Source: Ptiloglossa arizonensis
Taxonomy: Eukaryota > Arthropoda > Insecta > Hymenoptera > Colletidae
Length of the DNA stretch: 64,000 bases
Assembly: GCF_051014685.1 (NCBI RefSeq)
Contig: NW_027479255.1
Coordinates: 1 to 64,000, forward strand
Direction: 5' to 3'
Shown: piece after piece, positions 27,435 through 41,517 of the stretch
How positions within the stretch are numbered: position 1 is the first letter of the stretch
Layout of the letters: the number at the start of each line of letters is the position of its first letter
Translations under genes and position numbers: made by a program
Notes under the pieces: generated by a model
The model's database searches: none
What the model saw: the letters and a program-made list of their open reading frames with translations, nothing else
Told to the model about the DNA's origin: nothing

Positions 27435-29879
27435 TATAACGTATAACGTATAGCGTATAACGTATAACGTATAACGTATAACGTATAACGTATAACGTAT
27501 AAGGTATAACGTATAACGTGTAACGTATAACGTATAACGTATAACGTATAAAGTATAACGTATAACGTGTAACGTATAACGTATAACGTATAACGTATAA
27601 CGTATAACGTATAACGTATAACGTATAACGTATAATGTGTAACGTATAACGTATAACGTGTGACGTATGACGTATAACGTGTAACGTATAACGTATAACG
27701 TATAACGTATAACGTATTAGGTATAACGTATAACGTATAACGTATAACGTATAACGTATAACGTATAACGTATAACGTATAACGTATAACGTATAACGTA
27801 AAACGTGTAACGTATAACGTATAACGTGTGACGTATAACGTATAACGTATAACGTATAACGTATAACTTGTAACGTATAACGTATAACGTGTGACGTATA
27901 ACGTATAACGTGTAACGTATAACGTATAACGTATAAAGTATAACGTATAACGTATAACGTATAACGTATAACGTATAACGTATAACGTATAACGTATAAC
28001 GTATAACGTATAACGTATAACGTATAACGTATAACGTATAACGTATAACGTATAACGTATAACGTATAACGTATAACGTATAACGTATAACGTATAACGT
28101 ATGACGTATAACGTACAACGTATAACGTATAACTCATAACGTATAACGTATAACGTATAACGTATAACGTATAACGTGTAACGTATAACGTATAACGTGT
28201 GACGTATAACGTATAACGTGTAACGTATAACGTATAACGTATAACGTATAACGTATAACGTATAATGTGTAACGTATAACGTATAACGTGTGACGTATGA
28301 CGTATAACGTGTAACGTATAACGTATAACGTATAACGTATAACGTGTAACGTATAACGTATAACGTGTAACGTATAACGTATAACGTGTAACGTATAACG
28401 TATAATGTATAACGTATAACGTATAACGTGTAACGTATAACGTATAACGTGTGACGTATAACGTATAACGTATAACGTATAACGTATAACTTGTAACGTA
28501 TAACGTATAACGTGTGACGTATAACGTATAACGTGTAACGTATAACGTATAACGTATAAAGTATAACGTATAACGTATAACGTATAACGTATAACGTATA
28601 ACGTATAACGTATAACGTATAACGTATAACGTATAACGTATAACGTATAACGTATAACGTATAACGTATAACGTATAACGTATAACGTATAACGTATAAC
28701 GTATACCGTATAACGTATAACGTATAACGTATAACGTGTAACTTATAACGTATAACGTGTAACGTATAACGTATAACGTGTAACGTATAACGTATAACGT
28801 AGAACGTGTATCGTGTAAGCTATGACGTGTAACGTATAACGTGTAACGAAGAACGTATAAAGTATAACGTATAACGTATAACGTATAACGTAGAACGTAT
28901 AACGTATAACGTATAACGTATAACGTATAACGTATAACGTATAACGTATAATGTATAACGTGTAACGTATAACGTAGAACGTATAACGTATAACGTGTAA
29001 CGTATAACGTATAACGTGTGACGTATAACGTAAAACGTGTAACGTATAACGTATAACGTCTAACGTAAAACGCATAACGTATAACGTATAACGTATAACG
29101 TATAACGTATAACGTATAACGTATAACGTATACCGTATAACGTATAACGTATAACGTATAACGTGTAACTTATAACGTATAACGTGTAACGTATAACGTA
29201 TAACGTATAACGTGTAACGTATAACGTATAACGTAGAACGTGTATCGTGTAAGCTATGACGTGTAACGTATAACGTGTAACGAAGAACGTATAAAGTATA
29301 ACGTATAACGTATAACGTATAACGTAGAACGTATAACGTATAACGTATAACGTATAACGTATAACGTATAACGTATAACGTATAACGTATAACGTATAAC
29401 GAATAACGTATAACGTATAACGTATAACGTATAACGAGTAACGTATAACGTATAACGTATAACGTATAACGTATAACGTATAACGTATAATGTATAACGT
29501 ATAACGTATAACGTATAACGTATAACGTATAACGTATAAGGTATAACGTATAACGTATAACGTATAGCGCATAACGTATAACGCATAACGTATAACGTAT
29601 AACGTATAACGTATAACGTATAACGTATAACGTATAACGTATAACGTATAACGTATAACGTATAACGTATACCGTATAACATATAACGTATAACGTATAA
29701 CGTATAACGTATAACGTGTAACGTATAACGTGTAATGTATAACGTGTAACGTATAACGTGTAACGTATAACGTATAACGTATAACGTATAACGTATAACG
29801 TATAACGTATAACGTATAACGTATAACGTATAACGTGTAACGTATAACGAATAACGTATAACGTATAACGTATAACGAA

Positions 29880-29960
29880 TAACGTAAAACGTATAACGTA
29901 TTACATATTACGTGGAACGTATAACATATAACGTATAACGTAAACGTATAACTTATAACG
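29880..29960. repeat. Isolated B-type landmark at a boundary between array domains
   Basis: AATAACG, TAAAACG, TATAACG, TATTACA-TATTACG (ATTACATATT at 29900), the unusual unit TGGAACG, TATAACA, then the 6-base unit at 29,941 and TATAACT. This is the only ATTACATATT between 10.4 and 50.7 kb. The modules on the left (17-29.8 kb type) and right (C-cassette repeats) differ. Confidence 0.8.
29941..29946. other. Phase break -1 (unique form)
   Basis: TAAACG, a 6-base version of TAAAACG. It is not seen elsewhere in this form, so it marks a single event. Confidence 0.92.
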
Positions 29961-32515
29961 TATAACGTATAACGCATAACGTATAACGTATAACGTGTAA
30001 CGTATAACGTATAACGTGTGACCTATAACGAATAACGTATAACGTATAACGTATAACCTATAACGTATAACGTATAACGTATAACGTATAACGTATAACG
30101 TATAACGTATAACGTATAACGTATAACGTATAACGTGTAACGAAGAACGTATAACGTAAAACGTATAACGTATAACGTATAACGTATAACGTATAACGTA
30201 TAACGTATAACGTATAACGTATATCGTATAACGTATAACATATAACGTATAACGTATAACGTATAACGAATAACGTATAACGTATAACGTATAACGTATA
30301 ACGTATAACGTATAACGTATAACATATAACGTATAACGTAGAACGTAAAACGTATAACGTATCACGTGAAACGTATAACGAATAACGTATAACGTATAAC
30401 GTATAACGTATAACGTATAACATATAACGTATAACGTATAACGTATAACGTATAACGTATAACGTATAACGTATAACGCATAACGTGTAACGTATAACGT
30501 ATAACGTATAACGTATAACGTATTACGAATAACTTATAACGTATAACGTATAACGTATAAAGTATAACATGTAACGTATAACGTATAACGTAAAACGTAT
30601 AACGTATAACGTATAACGTATAACGTATAACGAATAACGTATAACGTATAACGTATAACGTATAACGTATAACGTATAACGTATAACGTATAACGTATAA
30701 CGTATAACGTATAACGTATATCGTATAACGTAAAACGTATAACGTATAACGTGTAACGAAGACCGTATAACGAATAACGAAAAACGTATGACGTATCACA
30801 TCTTACGTATAACGTATAACGTATAACGTATAACGTATAACGTATAACGTATAACGTATAACGTGTAACGCATAACGTATAACGTGTGACGTATAACGTG
30901 TAACGTATAACGTATAACGTATAACGTGTGACGTATAACGTGTAACGTATAACGTATAACGTGTAACGTATAACGTATAACGTAAAACGTATAACGTATA
31001 GCGTATAACGTATAACGTGTAACTTATAACGTATAACGTATAACGTATAACGTATAACGTATAACGTACAACGTATAACGTATAACGTATAACGGTTAAC
31101 TTATAACGTATAACGTGTAACGTATAACGTATAACGTGTAGCGTATAACGTATAACGTATAACGTATAACGTGTAACGTATAACGTATAACGTATAACGT
31201 ATAACGTGTACCGTGTAAGCTATGACGTATAACGTATAACGTATAACGTATAACGTGTAACGAAGAACGTATAACGTATAACGTATAACGTATAACGTAT
31301 AACGTATAACGTATAACGTATAACGTATAACGTAAAACGTAAAACGTATAACGTATAACGTATAACGTATAACGTATAACGTATAACGAATAACGTATAA
31401 CGTATAACGTATAACGTATAACGTATAACGTATAACGTATAACGTATAACGTATAACGTATAACGTATAACGTATAACGTATAACGTATAACGTATAACG
31501 TATAACATATAACGTATAACGTATAACGTAAAACGTAAAACGTATAACGTATAACGTATAACGTATAACGTATAACGTATAACGAATAACGTATAACGTA
31601 TAAAGTATAACGTATAACGTATAACGTATAACGTATAACGTATAACGTATAACGTATAACGTATAACGTATAACGTATAACGTATAACGTATAACGTAAA
31701 ACGTATAACGTATAACGTATAACGTATAACGTATAACGTATAACATATAACGTATAACGTATAACGTGTATCGTGTAATCTATGACGTATAACGTATAAC
31801 GTATAACGTATAACGTGTAACGTATAACGCATAACGTATAACGTATAACGTATAACATATAACGTATAACGTATAACGTATAACGTATAACGTATAACGT
31901 ATAACGTATAACGTATAACGTATAACGTGTAACGTATAACGTGTAACGTATAACGTATAACGTCTAACGTATAACGTATAACGAATAACGTATAACGTAC
32001 AACGTATAACGTATAACATATAACGTATAACGTATAACGTAAAACGTATAACGTATAACGTATAACGTATAACGTATAACGTATAACGAATAACGTATAA
32101 CGTATAACGTATAACGTGTAACGTATAACGTATAACGTATAACGTATAACGTATAACGTATAACGTATAACGTATAACGTATAACGTATAACGTATAACG
32201 TATAACGTAAAACGTATAACGTATAACGTGTAACGAAGACCGTATAACGAATAACGTAAAACGTATGACGTATCACATCTCACGTATAACGTATAACGTA
32301 TAACGTATAACGTATAACGTGTAACGCATAACGTATAACGTGTGACGTATAACGTATAACGTATAACGTATAACGTATAACGTAAAACGTATAACGTATA
32401 ACGTGTAACGAAGACCGTATAACGAATAACGTAAAACGTATGACGTATCACATCTTACGTATAACGTATAACGTATAACGTACAACGTATAACGTGTAAC
32501 GCATAACGTATAACG
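29961..32515. repeat. Array with C cassettes, entry to the 32-49 kb domain
   Basis: C cassettes at 30,752-30,807 (with AAAAACG in place of the fifth heptad), 32,229-32,284 and 32,404-32,459, the last two 175 bases apart. GTTAACT at 31095. Other recurrent groups are AAGAACG-TATAACG-TAAAACG, TATAACA, paired TAAAACG and TGTATCG-TGTAATC. No gene or site is visible. Confidence 0.85.
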
Positions 32516-33971
32516 TGTGACCTATAACGTGTAACGTACAACGTATAACGTGTAACGTATAACGTATAACGTAAAACGTATAACGTATAGCGTATAACGT
32601 ATATCGTGTAACTTATAACGTATAACGTATAACGTATAACGTATAACGTATAACGTATAACGTATAACGTACAACGTATAACGTATAACGTATAACGGTT
32701 AACTTATAACGTATAACGTGTAACGTATAACGTATAACGTGTAACGTATAACGTATAAAGTGTAACCTATAACGTATAACGTATAACGTGTATCGTGTAA
32801 GCTATGACGTATAACGTATAACGTATAACGTATAACGTGTAACGTAAAACGTATAACGTATAGCGTATAACGTATAACGTGTAACTTATAACGTATAACG
32901 TATAACGTATAACGTATAACGTATAACGTATAACGTACAACGTATAACGTATAACGTATAACGGTTAACTTATAACGTGTAACGTAAAACGTATAACGTA
33001 TAGCGTATAACGTATAACGTGTAACTTATAACGTATAACGTATAACGTATAACGTATAACGTATAACGTATAACGTACAACGTATAACGTATAACGTATA
33101 ACGTATAACGTATAACGTATAACGAATAACGTATAACGTATAACGTATAACGTATAACGTAAAACGTATAACGTATAACGTGTAACGAAGACCGTATAAC
33201 GAATAACGTAAAACGTATGACGTATCACATCTTACGTATAACGTATAACGTATAACGTACAACGTATAACGTGTAACGCATAACGTATAACGTGTGACGT
33301 ATAACGTGTAACGTATAACGTATAACGTGTAACGTATAACGTATAACGTATAACGTATAACGTATAACGTATAACGTATAACGTATAACGTATAACGTAT
33401 AACGTATAACGTATAACGTATAACGTATAACGTGTAACGTATAACGTATAACGTGTAACGTATAACGTATAACGTGTAACATATAACGTATAACGTATAA
33501 CGTAAAACGTATAACGTATAACGTATAACGTATAACGTATAACGTATAACGTATAACGAATAACGTATAACGTATAACGTATAACGTATAACGTATAACG
33601 TATAACGAATAACGTATAACGTATAACGTATAACGTATAACGTATAACGTATAATGTATAACGTAAAACGTATAACGTATAACGTGTAACGAAGACCGTA
33701 TAACGAATAACGTAAAACGTATGACGTATCACATCTCACGTATAACGTATAACGTATAACGTATAACGTATAACGTGTAACGCATAACGTATAACGTGTG
33801 ACGTATAACGTATAACGTATAACGTATAACGTATAACGTAAAACGTATAACGTATAACGTGTAACGAAGACCGTATAACGAATAACGTAAAACGTATGAC
33901 GTATCACATCTTACGTATAACGTATAACGTATAACGTACAACGTATAACGTGTAACGCATAACGTATAACG
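32516..33971. repeat. Higher-order repeat R1 (1,456 bp)
   Basis: Delimited by TGTGACC, an otherwise scarce unit found at 32516, 33972, 35673, 39509, 41518 and 45550. Common head after TGTGACC: TGTAACG, TACAACG, TGTAACG, TAAAACG, TATAGCG, TGTAACT, TACAACG, GTTAACT, TATAAAG-TGTAACC, then TGTATCG-TGTAAGC-TATGACG. R1 carries C cassettes at 33,181, 33,685 and 33,860, the last two 175 bases apart. The length is exactly 208 units. Confidence 0.88.
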
Positions 33972-35672
33972 TGTGACCTATAACGTGTAACGTACAACGT
34001 ATAACGTGTAACGTATAACGTATAACGTATAACGTATAACGTATAACGTATAACGTATAACGTACAACGTATAACGTATAACGTATAACGGTTAACTTAT
34101 AACGTATAACGTGTAACGTATAACGTATAACGTGTAACGTATAACGTATAAAGTGTAACCTATAACGTATAACGTATAACGTGTATCGTGTAAGCTATGA
34201 CGTATAACGTATAACGTATAACGTATAACGTGTAACGTAAAACGTATAACGTATAGCGTATAACGTATAACGTGTAACTTATAACGTATAACGTATAACG
34301 TATAACGTATAACGTATAACGTATAACGTACAACGTATAACGTATAACGTATAACGGTTAACTTATAACGTGTAACGTAAAACGTATAACGTATAGCGTA
34401 TAACGTATAACGTGTAACTTATAACGTATAACGTATAACGTATAACGTATAACGTATAACGTATAACGTACAACGTATAACGTATAACGTATAACGTATA
34501 ACGTATAACGTATAACGAATAACGTATAACGTATAACGTATAACGTATAACGTATAACGTATAACGTATAACGTATAACGTATAACGTATAACGTGTAAC
34601 GTATAACGTATAACGTATAACGTATAACGTATAACGAATAACGTATAACGTACAACGTATAACGTATAACATATAACGTATGACGTATAACGTAAAACGT
34701 ATAACGTATAACGTATAACGTATAACGTATAACGTATAACGAATAACGTATAACGTATAACGTATAACGTGTAACGTATAACGTATAACGTATAACGTAT
34801 AACGTATAACGTATAACGTATAACGTATAACGTATAACGTATAACGTATAACGTATAACGTAAAACGTATAACGTATAACGTGTAACGAAGACCGTATAA
34901 CGAATAACGTAAAACGTATGACGTATCACATCTTACGTATAACGTATAACGTATAACGTACAACGTATAACGTGTAACGCATAACATATAACGTGTGACG
35001 TATAACGTGTAACGTATAACGTATAACGTGTAACGTATAACGTATAACGTATAACGTATAACGTATAACGTATAACGTATAACGTATAACGTATAACGTA
35101 TAACGTATAACGTATAACGTATAACGTATAACGTGTAACGTATAACGTATAACGTGTAACGTATAACGTATAACGTGTAACATATAACGTATAACGTATA
35201 ACGTAAAACGTATAACGTATAACGTATAACGTATAACGTATAACGTATAACGTATAACGAATAACGTATAAGGTATAACGTATAACGTATAACGTATAAC
35301 GTATAACGAATAACGTATAACGTATAACGTATAACGTATAACGTATAACGTATAACGTATAACGTAAAACGTATAACGTATAACGTGTAACGAAGACCGT
35401 ATAACGAATAACGTAAAACGTATGACGTATCACATCTCACGTATAACGTATAACGTATAACGTATAACGTATAACGTGTAACGCATAACGTATAACGTGT
35501 GACGTATAACGTATAACGTATAACGTATAACGTATAACGTAAAACGTATAACGTATAACGTGTAACGAAGACCGTATAACGAATAACGTAAAACGTATGA
35601 CGTATCACATCTTACGTATAACGTATAACGTATAACGTACAACGTATAACGTGTAACGCATAACGTATAACG
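33972..35672. repeat. Higher-order repeat R2 (1,701 bp)
   Basis: Same head as R1 but shortened before the first GTTAACT (34091): the TAAAACG-TATAGCG-TGTAACT part is missing. C cassettes at 34,882, 35,386 and 35,561 lie exactly 1,701 bases after those of R1. 243 units. Confidence 0.88.
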
Positions 35673-38600
35673 TGTGACCTATAACGTGTAACGTACAACG
35701 TATAACGTGTAACGTATAACGTATAACGTAAAACGTATAACGTATAGCGTATAACGTATAACGTGTAACTTATAACGTATAACGTATAACGTATAACGTA
35801 TAACGTATAACGTATAACGTATAACGTACAACGTATAACGTATAACGTATAACGTATAACGGTTAACTTATAACGTATAACGTGTAACGTATAACGTATA
35901 ACGTGTAACGTATAACGTATAAAGTGTAACCTATAACGTATAACGTATAACGTGTATCGTGTAAGCTATGACGTATAACGTATAACGTATAACGTATAAC
36001 GTGTAACGTAAAACGTATAACGTATAGCGTATAACGTATAACGTGTAACTTATAACGTATAACGTATAACGTATAACGTATAACGTATAACGTATAACGT
36101 ACAACGTATAACGTATAACGTATAACGGTTAACTTATAACGTGTAACGTAAAACGTATAACGTATAGCGTATAACGTATAACGTGTAACTTATAACGTAT
36201 AACGTATAACGTATAACGTATAACGTATAACGTATAACGTACAACGTATAACGTATAACGTATAACGGTTAACTTATAACGTATAACGTGTAACGTATAA
36301 CGTATAACGTATAACGTATAACGTATAACGTATAACGTATAACGTATAACGTATAACGTATAACGTGTAACGAAGAACGTATAACGTAAAACGTATAACG
36401 TATAACGTATAACGTATAACGTATAACGTATAACATATAACGTATAACGTATAACGTAAAACGTAAAACGTATAACGTATAACGTATAACGTATAACGTA
36501 TAACGTATAACGAATAACGTATAACGTATAACGTATAACGTATAACGTATAACGTATAACGTATAACGTATAACGTATAACGTATAACGTATAACGTATA
36601 ACGTATAACGTAAAACGTATAACGTATAACGTGTAACGAAGACCGTATAACGAATAACGTAAAACGTATGACGTATCACATCTTACGTATAACGTATAAC
36701 GTATAACGTATAACGTACAACGTGTACCTTATAACGTATAACGTATAACGTATAACGTATAACGTATAACGTATAACGTATAACCTATAATGTATAACGT
36801 AAAACGTATAACGTATAACGTATAACGTATAACGTATAACGTGTAGCGTATAACGTATAACGTGTAACGTATAACGTATAACGTGTAACGTATAACGTAT
36901 AACGTATAACGTATAACGTGTACCGTGTAAGCTATGACGTATAACGTATAACGTATAACGTATAACGTGTAACGAAGAACGTATAACGTATAACGTATAA
37001 CGTATAACGTATAACGTATAACGTATAACGTATAACGTATAACGTATAACGTATAACGTATAACATATAACGTATAACGTATAACGTATAACGTATAACG
37101 TGTAACGTATAACGTATAACGTATAACGTATAACGTATAACGTATAACGTATAACGTATAACGTATAACGTATAACGTATAACGTAAAACGTATAACGTA
37201 TAACGTGTAACGAAGACCGTATAACGAATAACGTAAAACGTATGACGTATCACATCTTACGTATAACGTATAACGTATAACGTATAACGTATAACGTATA
37301 ACGTATAACGTATAACGTATAACGTACAACGTATAACGTATAACGTATAACGGTTAACTTATAACGTGTAACGTAAAACGTATAACGTATAGCGTATAAC
37401 GTATAACGTGTAACTTATAACGTATAACGTATAACGTATAACGTATAACGTATAACGTATAACGTATAACGTATAACGTATAACGTATAACGTATAACGT
37501 ATAACGTGTAACGTATAACGTATAACGTATAACGTATAACGTATAACGAATAACGTATAACGTATAACGTATAACGTATAACATATAACGTATAACGTAT
37601 AACGTAAAACGTATAACGTATAACGTATAACGTATAACGTATAACGTATAACGAATAACGTATAACGTATAACGTATAACGTGTAACGTATAACGTATAA
37701 CGTATAACGTATAACGTATAACGTATAACGTATAACGTATAACGTATAACGTATAACGTATAACGTATAACGTAAAACGTATAACGTATAACGTGTAACG
37801 AAGACCGTATAACGAATAACGTAAAACGTATGACGTATCACATCTTACGTATAACGTATAACGTATAACGTACAACGTATAACGTGTAACGCATAACGTA
37901 TAACGTGTGACGTATAACGTGTAACGTATAACGTATAACGTGTAACGTATAACGTATAACGTAAAATGTATAACGTATAGCGTATAACGTATAACGTGTA
38001 ACTTATAACGTATAACGTATAACGTATAACGTATAACGTATAACGTATAACGTACAACGTATAACGTATAACGTATAACGTATAACGTATAACGAATAAC
38101 GTATAACGTATAACGTATAACGTATAACATATAACGTATAACGTATAACGTAAAACGTATAACGTATAACGTATAACGTATAACGTATAACGTATAACGA
38201 ATAACGTATAACGTATAACGTATAACGTGTAACGTATAACGTATAACGTAAAACGTATAACGTATAACGTATAACGTATAACGTATAACGTATAACGTAT
38301 AACGTATAACGTATAACGTATAACGTATAACGTATAACGTATAACGTATAACGTATAACGTATAACGTATAACGTATAACGTGTAACGTATAACGTATAA
38401 CGTGTAACGTATAACGTATAACGTGTAACATATAACGTATAACGTATAACGTAAAACGTATAACGTATAACGTATAACGTATAACGTATAACGTATAACG
38501 TATAACGAATAACGTATAACGTATAACGTATAACGCATAACGTATAACGTATAACGAATAACGTATAACGTATAACGTATAACGTATAACGTATAACGTA

Positions 38601-39508
38601 TAACGTATAACGTAAAACGTATAACGTATAACGTGTAACGAAGACCGTATAACGAATAACGTAAAACGTATGACGTATCACATCTCACGTATAACGTATA
38701 ACGTATAACGTATAACGTATAACGTGTAACGCATAACGTATAACGTGTGACGTATAACGTGTAACGTATAACGTATAACGTGTAACGTATAACGTATAAC
38801 GTAAAACGTATAACGTATAGCGTATAACGTATAACGTATAACGTATAACGTATAACGTATAACGTATAACGTATAACGTATAACGTATAACGTGTAACGA
38901 AGAACGTATAACGTAAAACGTATAACGTATAACGTATAACGTATAACGTATAACGTATAACGTATAACGTATAACATATAACGTATAACGTATAACGTAT
39001 AACGAATGACGTATAACGTATAACGTATAACGTATAACGTATAACGTATAACGTATAACGTATAACGTATAACGTATAACGTATAACGTATAACGTGTAA
39101 CGTATAACGTATAACGTATAACGTATAACGTATAACGAATAACGTATAACGTATAACGTATAACGTATAACATATAACGTATAACGTATAACGTAAAACG
39201 TAAAACGTATAACGTATAACGTATAACGTATAACGTATAACGTATAACGAATAACGTATAACGTATAACGTATAACGTATAACGTATAACGTATAACGTA
39301 TAACGTAAAACGTGTAACGTATAACGTATAACGTGTGACGTATAACGTATAACGTATAACGTATAACGTATAACGTAAAACGTATAACGTATAACGTGTA
39401 ACGAAGACCGTATAACGAATAACGTAAAACGTATGACGTATCACATCTTACGTATAACGTATAACGTATAACGTACAACGTATAACGTGTAACGCATAAC
39501 GTATAACG
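35673..39508. repeat. Higher-order repeat R3 (3,836 bp)
   Basis: A longer version with GTTAACT at 35862, 36128, 36268 and 37353 and C cassettes starting at 36,632, 37,206, 37,794, 38,634 and 39,397 (intervals 574, 588, 840 and 763). It corresponds to R5 and R6 block by block. 548 units. Confidence 0.88.
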
Positions 39509-41517
39509 TGTGACCTATAACGTGTAACGTACAACGTATAACGTGTAACGTATAACGTATAACGTAAAACGTATAACGTATAGCGTATAACGTATAACGT
39601 GTAACTTATAACGTATAACGTATAACGTATAACGTATAACGTATAACGTATAACGTATAACGTACAACGTATAACGTATAACGTATAACGTATAACGGTT
39701 AACTTATAACGTATAACGTGTAACGTATAACGTATAACGTGTAACGTATAACGTATAAAGTGTAACCTATAACGTATAACGTATAACGTGTATCGTGTAA
39801 GCTATGACGTATAACGTATAACGTATAACGTATAACGTGTAACGTAAAACGTATAACGTATAGCGTATAACGTATAACGTGTAACTTATAACGTATAACG
39901 TATAACGTATAACGTATAACGTATAACGTATAACGTACAACGTATAACGTATAACGTATAACGGTTAACTTATAACGTGTAACGTAAAACGTATAACGTA
40001 TAGCGTATAACGTATAACGTGTAACTTATAACGTATAACGTATAACGTATAACGTATAACGTATAACGTATAACGTATAACGTACAACGTATAACGTATA
40101 ACGTATAACGGTTAACTTATAACGTATAACGTGTAACGTATAACGTATAACGTATAACGTATAACGTATAACGTATAACGTATAACGTATAACGTATAAC
40201 GTATAACGTGTAACGAAGAACGTATAACGTAAAACGTATAACGTATAACGTATAACGTATAACGTATAACGTATAACATATAACGTATAACGTATAACGT
40301 AAAACGTAAAACGTATAACGTATAACGTATAACGTATAACGTATAACGTGTAACTTATAACGTATAACGTATAACGTATAACGTATAACGTATAACGTAT
40401 AACGTACAACGTATAACGTATAACGTATAACGTATAACGTATAACGAATAACGTATAACGTATAACGTATAACGTATAACATATAACGTATAACGTATAA
40501 CGTAAAACGTATAACGTATAACGTATAACGTATAACGTATAACGTATAACGAATAACGTATAACGTATAACGTATAACGTGTAACGTATAACGTATAACG
40601 TAAAACGTATAACGTATAACGTATAACGTATAACGTATAACGTATAACGTATAACGTATAACGTATAACGTATAACGTATAACGTATAACGTATAACGTA
40701 TAACGTATAACGTATAACGTATAACGTATAACGTGTAACGCATAACGTATAACGTGTGACGTATAACGTGTAACGTATAACGTATAACGTGTAACGTATA
40801 ACGTATAACGTAAAACGTATAACGTATAGCGTATAACGTATAACGTATAACGTATAACGTATAACGTATAACGTATAACGTATAACGTATAACGTATAAC
40901 GTGTAACGAAGAACGTATAACGTAAAACGTATAACGTATAACGTATAACGTATAACGTATAACGTATAACGTATAACGTATAACATATAACGTATAACGT
41001 ATAACGTATAACGAATGACGTATAACGTATAACGTATAACGTATAACGTATAACGTATAACGTATAACGTATAACGTATAACGTATAACGTATAACGTAT
41101 AACGTGTAACGTATAACGTATAACGTATAACGTATAACGTATAACGAATAACGTATAACGTATAACGTATAACGTATAACATATAACGTATAACGTATAA
41201 CGTAAAACGTAAAACGTATAACGTATAACGTATAACGTATAACGTATAACGTATAACGAATAACGTATAACGTATAACGTATAACGTATAACGTATAACG
41301 TATAACGTATAACGTAAAACGTGTAACGTATAACGTATAACGTGTGACGTATAACGTATAACGTATAACGTATAACGTATAACGTAAAACGTATAACGTA
41401 TAACGTGTAACGAAGACCGTATAACGAATAACGTAAAACGTATGACGTATCACATCTTACGTATAACGTATAACGTATAACGTACAACGTATAACGTGTA
41501 ACGCATAACGTATAACG
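39509..41517. repeat. Higher-order repeat R4 (2,009 bp), short form
   Basis: Same head (GTTAACT at 39698, 39964 and 40111) and same tail (C cassette at 41,406-41,461) as R3, but the four earlier C cassettes are absent and the length is 1,827 bases less. Parts of its middle repeat marker orders of 38.2-39.4 kb. It may be R3 after an internal deletion. 287 units. Confidence 0.83.

Larger units (their letters stand above)
27343..27786. repeat. 6,626-bp-offset duplication, copy 2
   Basis: Partner of 20,717-21,160. It departs after about 27,790, where TAAAACG-TGTAACG appears here only. Confidence 0.87.
26319..29879. repeat. Module mosaic with repeated junction element
   Basis: A junction element (TGCAACT or TGTAACT, then TGTAACG units, TAGAACG, TGTATCG-TGTAAGC-TATGACG, AAGAACG, TATAAAG) occurs at 26716, 28737 and 29164, as well as at 17241, 21880 and 25834. 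The TATAATG-TGTAACG-TGTGACG-TATGACG module occurs near 26,317, 27,632 and 28,263, as well as 21,006. The region 27,343-27,786 is the partner of 20,717-21,160. No gene or site is visible. Confidence 0.83.

Noticed and set aside
29880..29960. Possible transposon or integration scar
   Set aside because: No inverted repeats, no non-satellite sequence and no duplicated target; only variant heptads and a one-base loss.
37354..39444. 696-codon - strand ORF, longest of many similar frames, as a repeat protein gene
   Set aside because: The frame is open only because the 7-base unit contains no stop on that strand. Equal frames exist in the other registers, the start is a GTG inside a C cassette, and no domain, signal or non-repeat sequence is present. 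The same holds for 47,334-49,400 (688), 53,055-54,893 (612), 52,229-54,037 (602), 7,124-8,881 (585) and all shorter ones.
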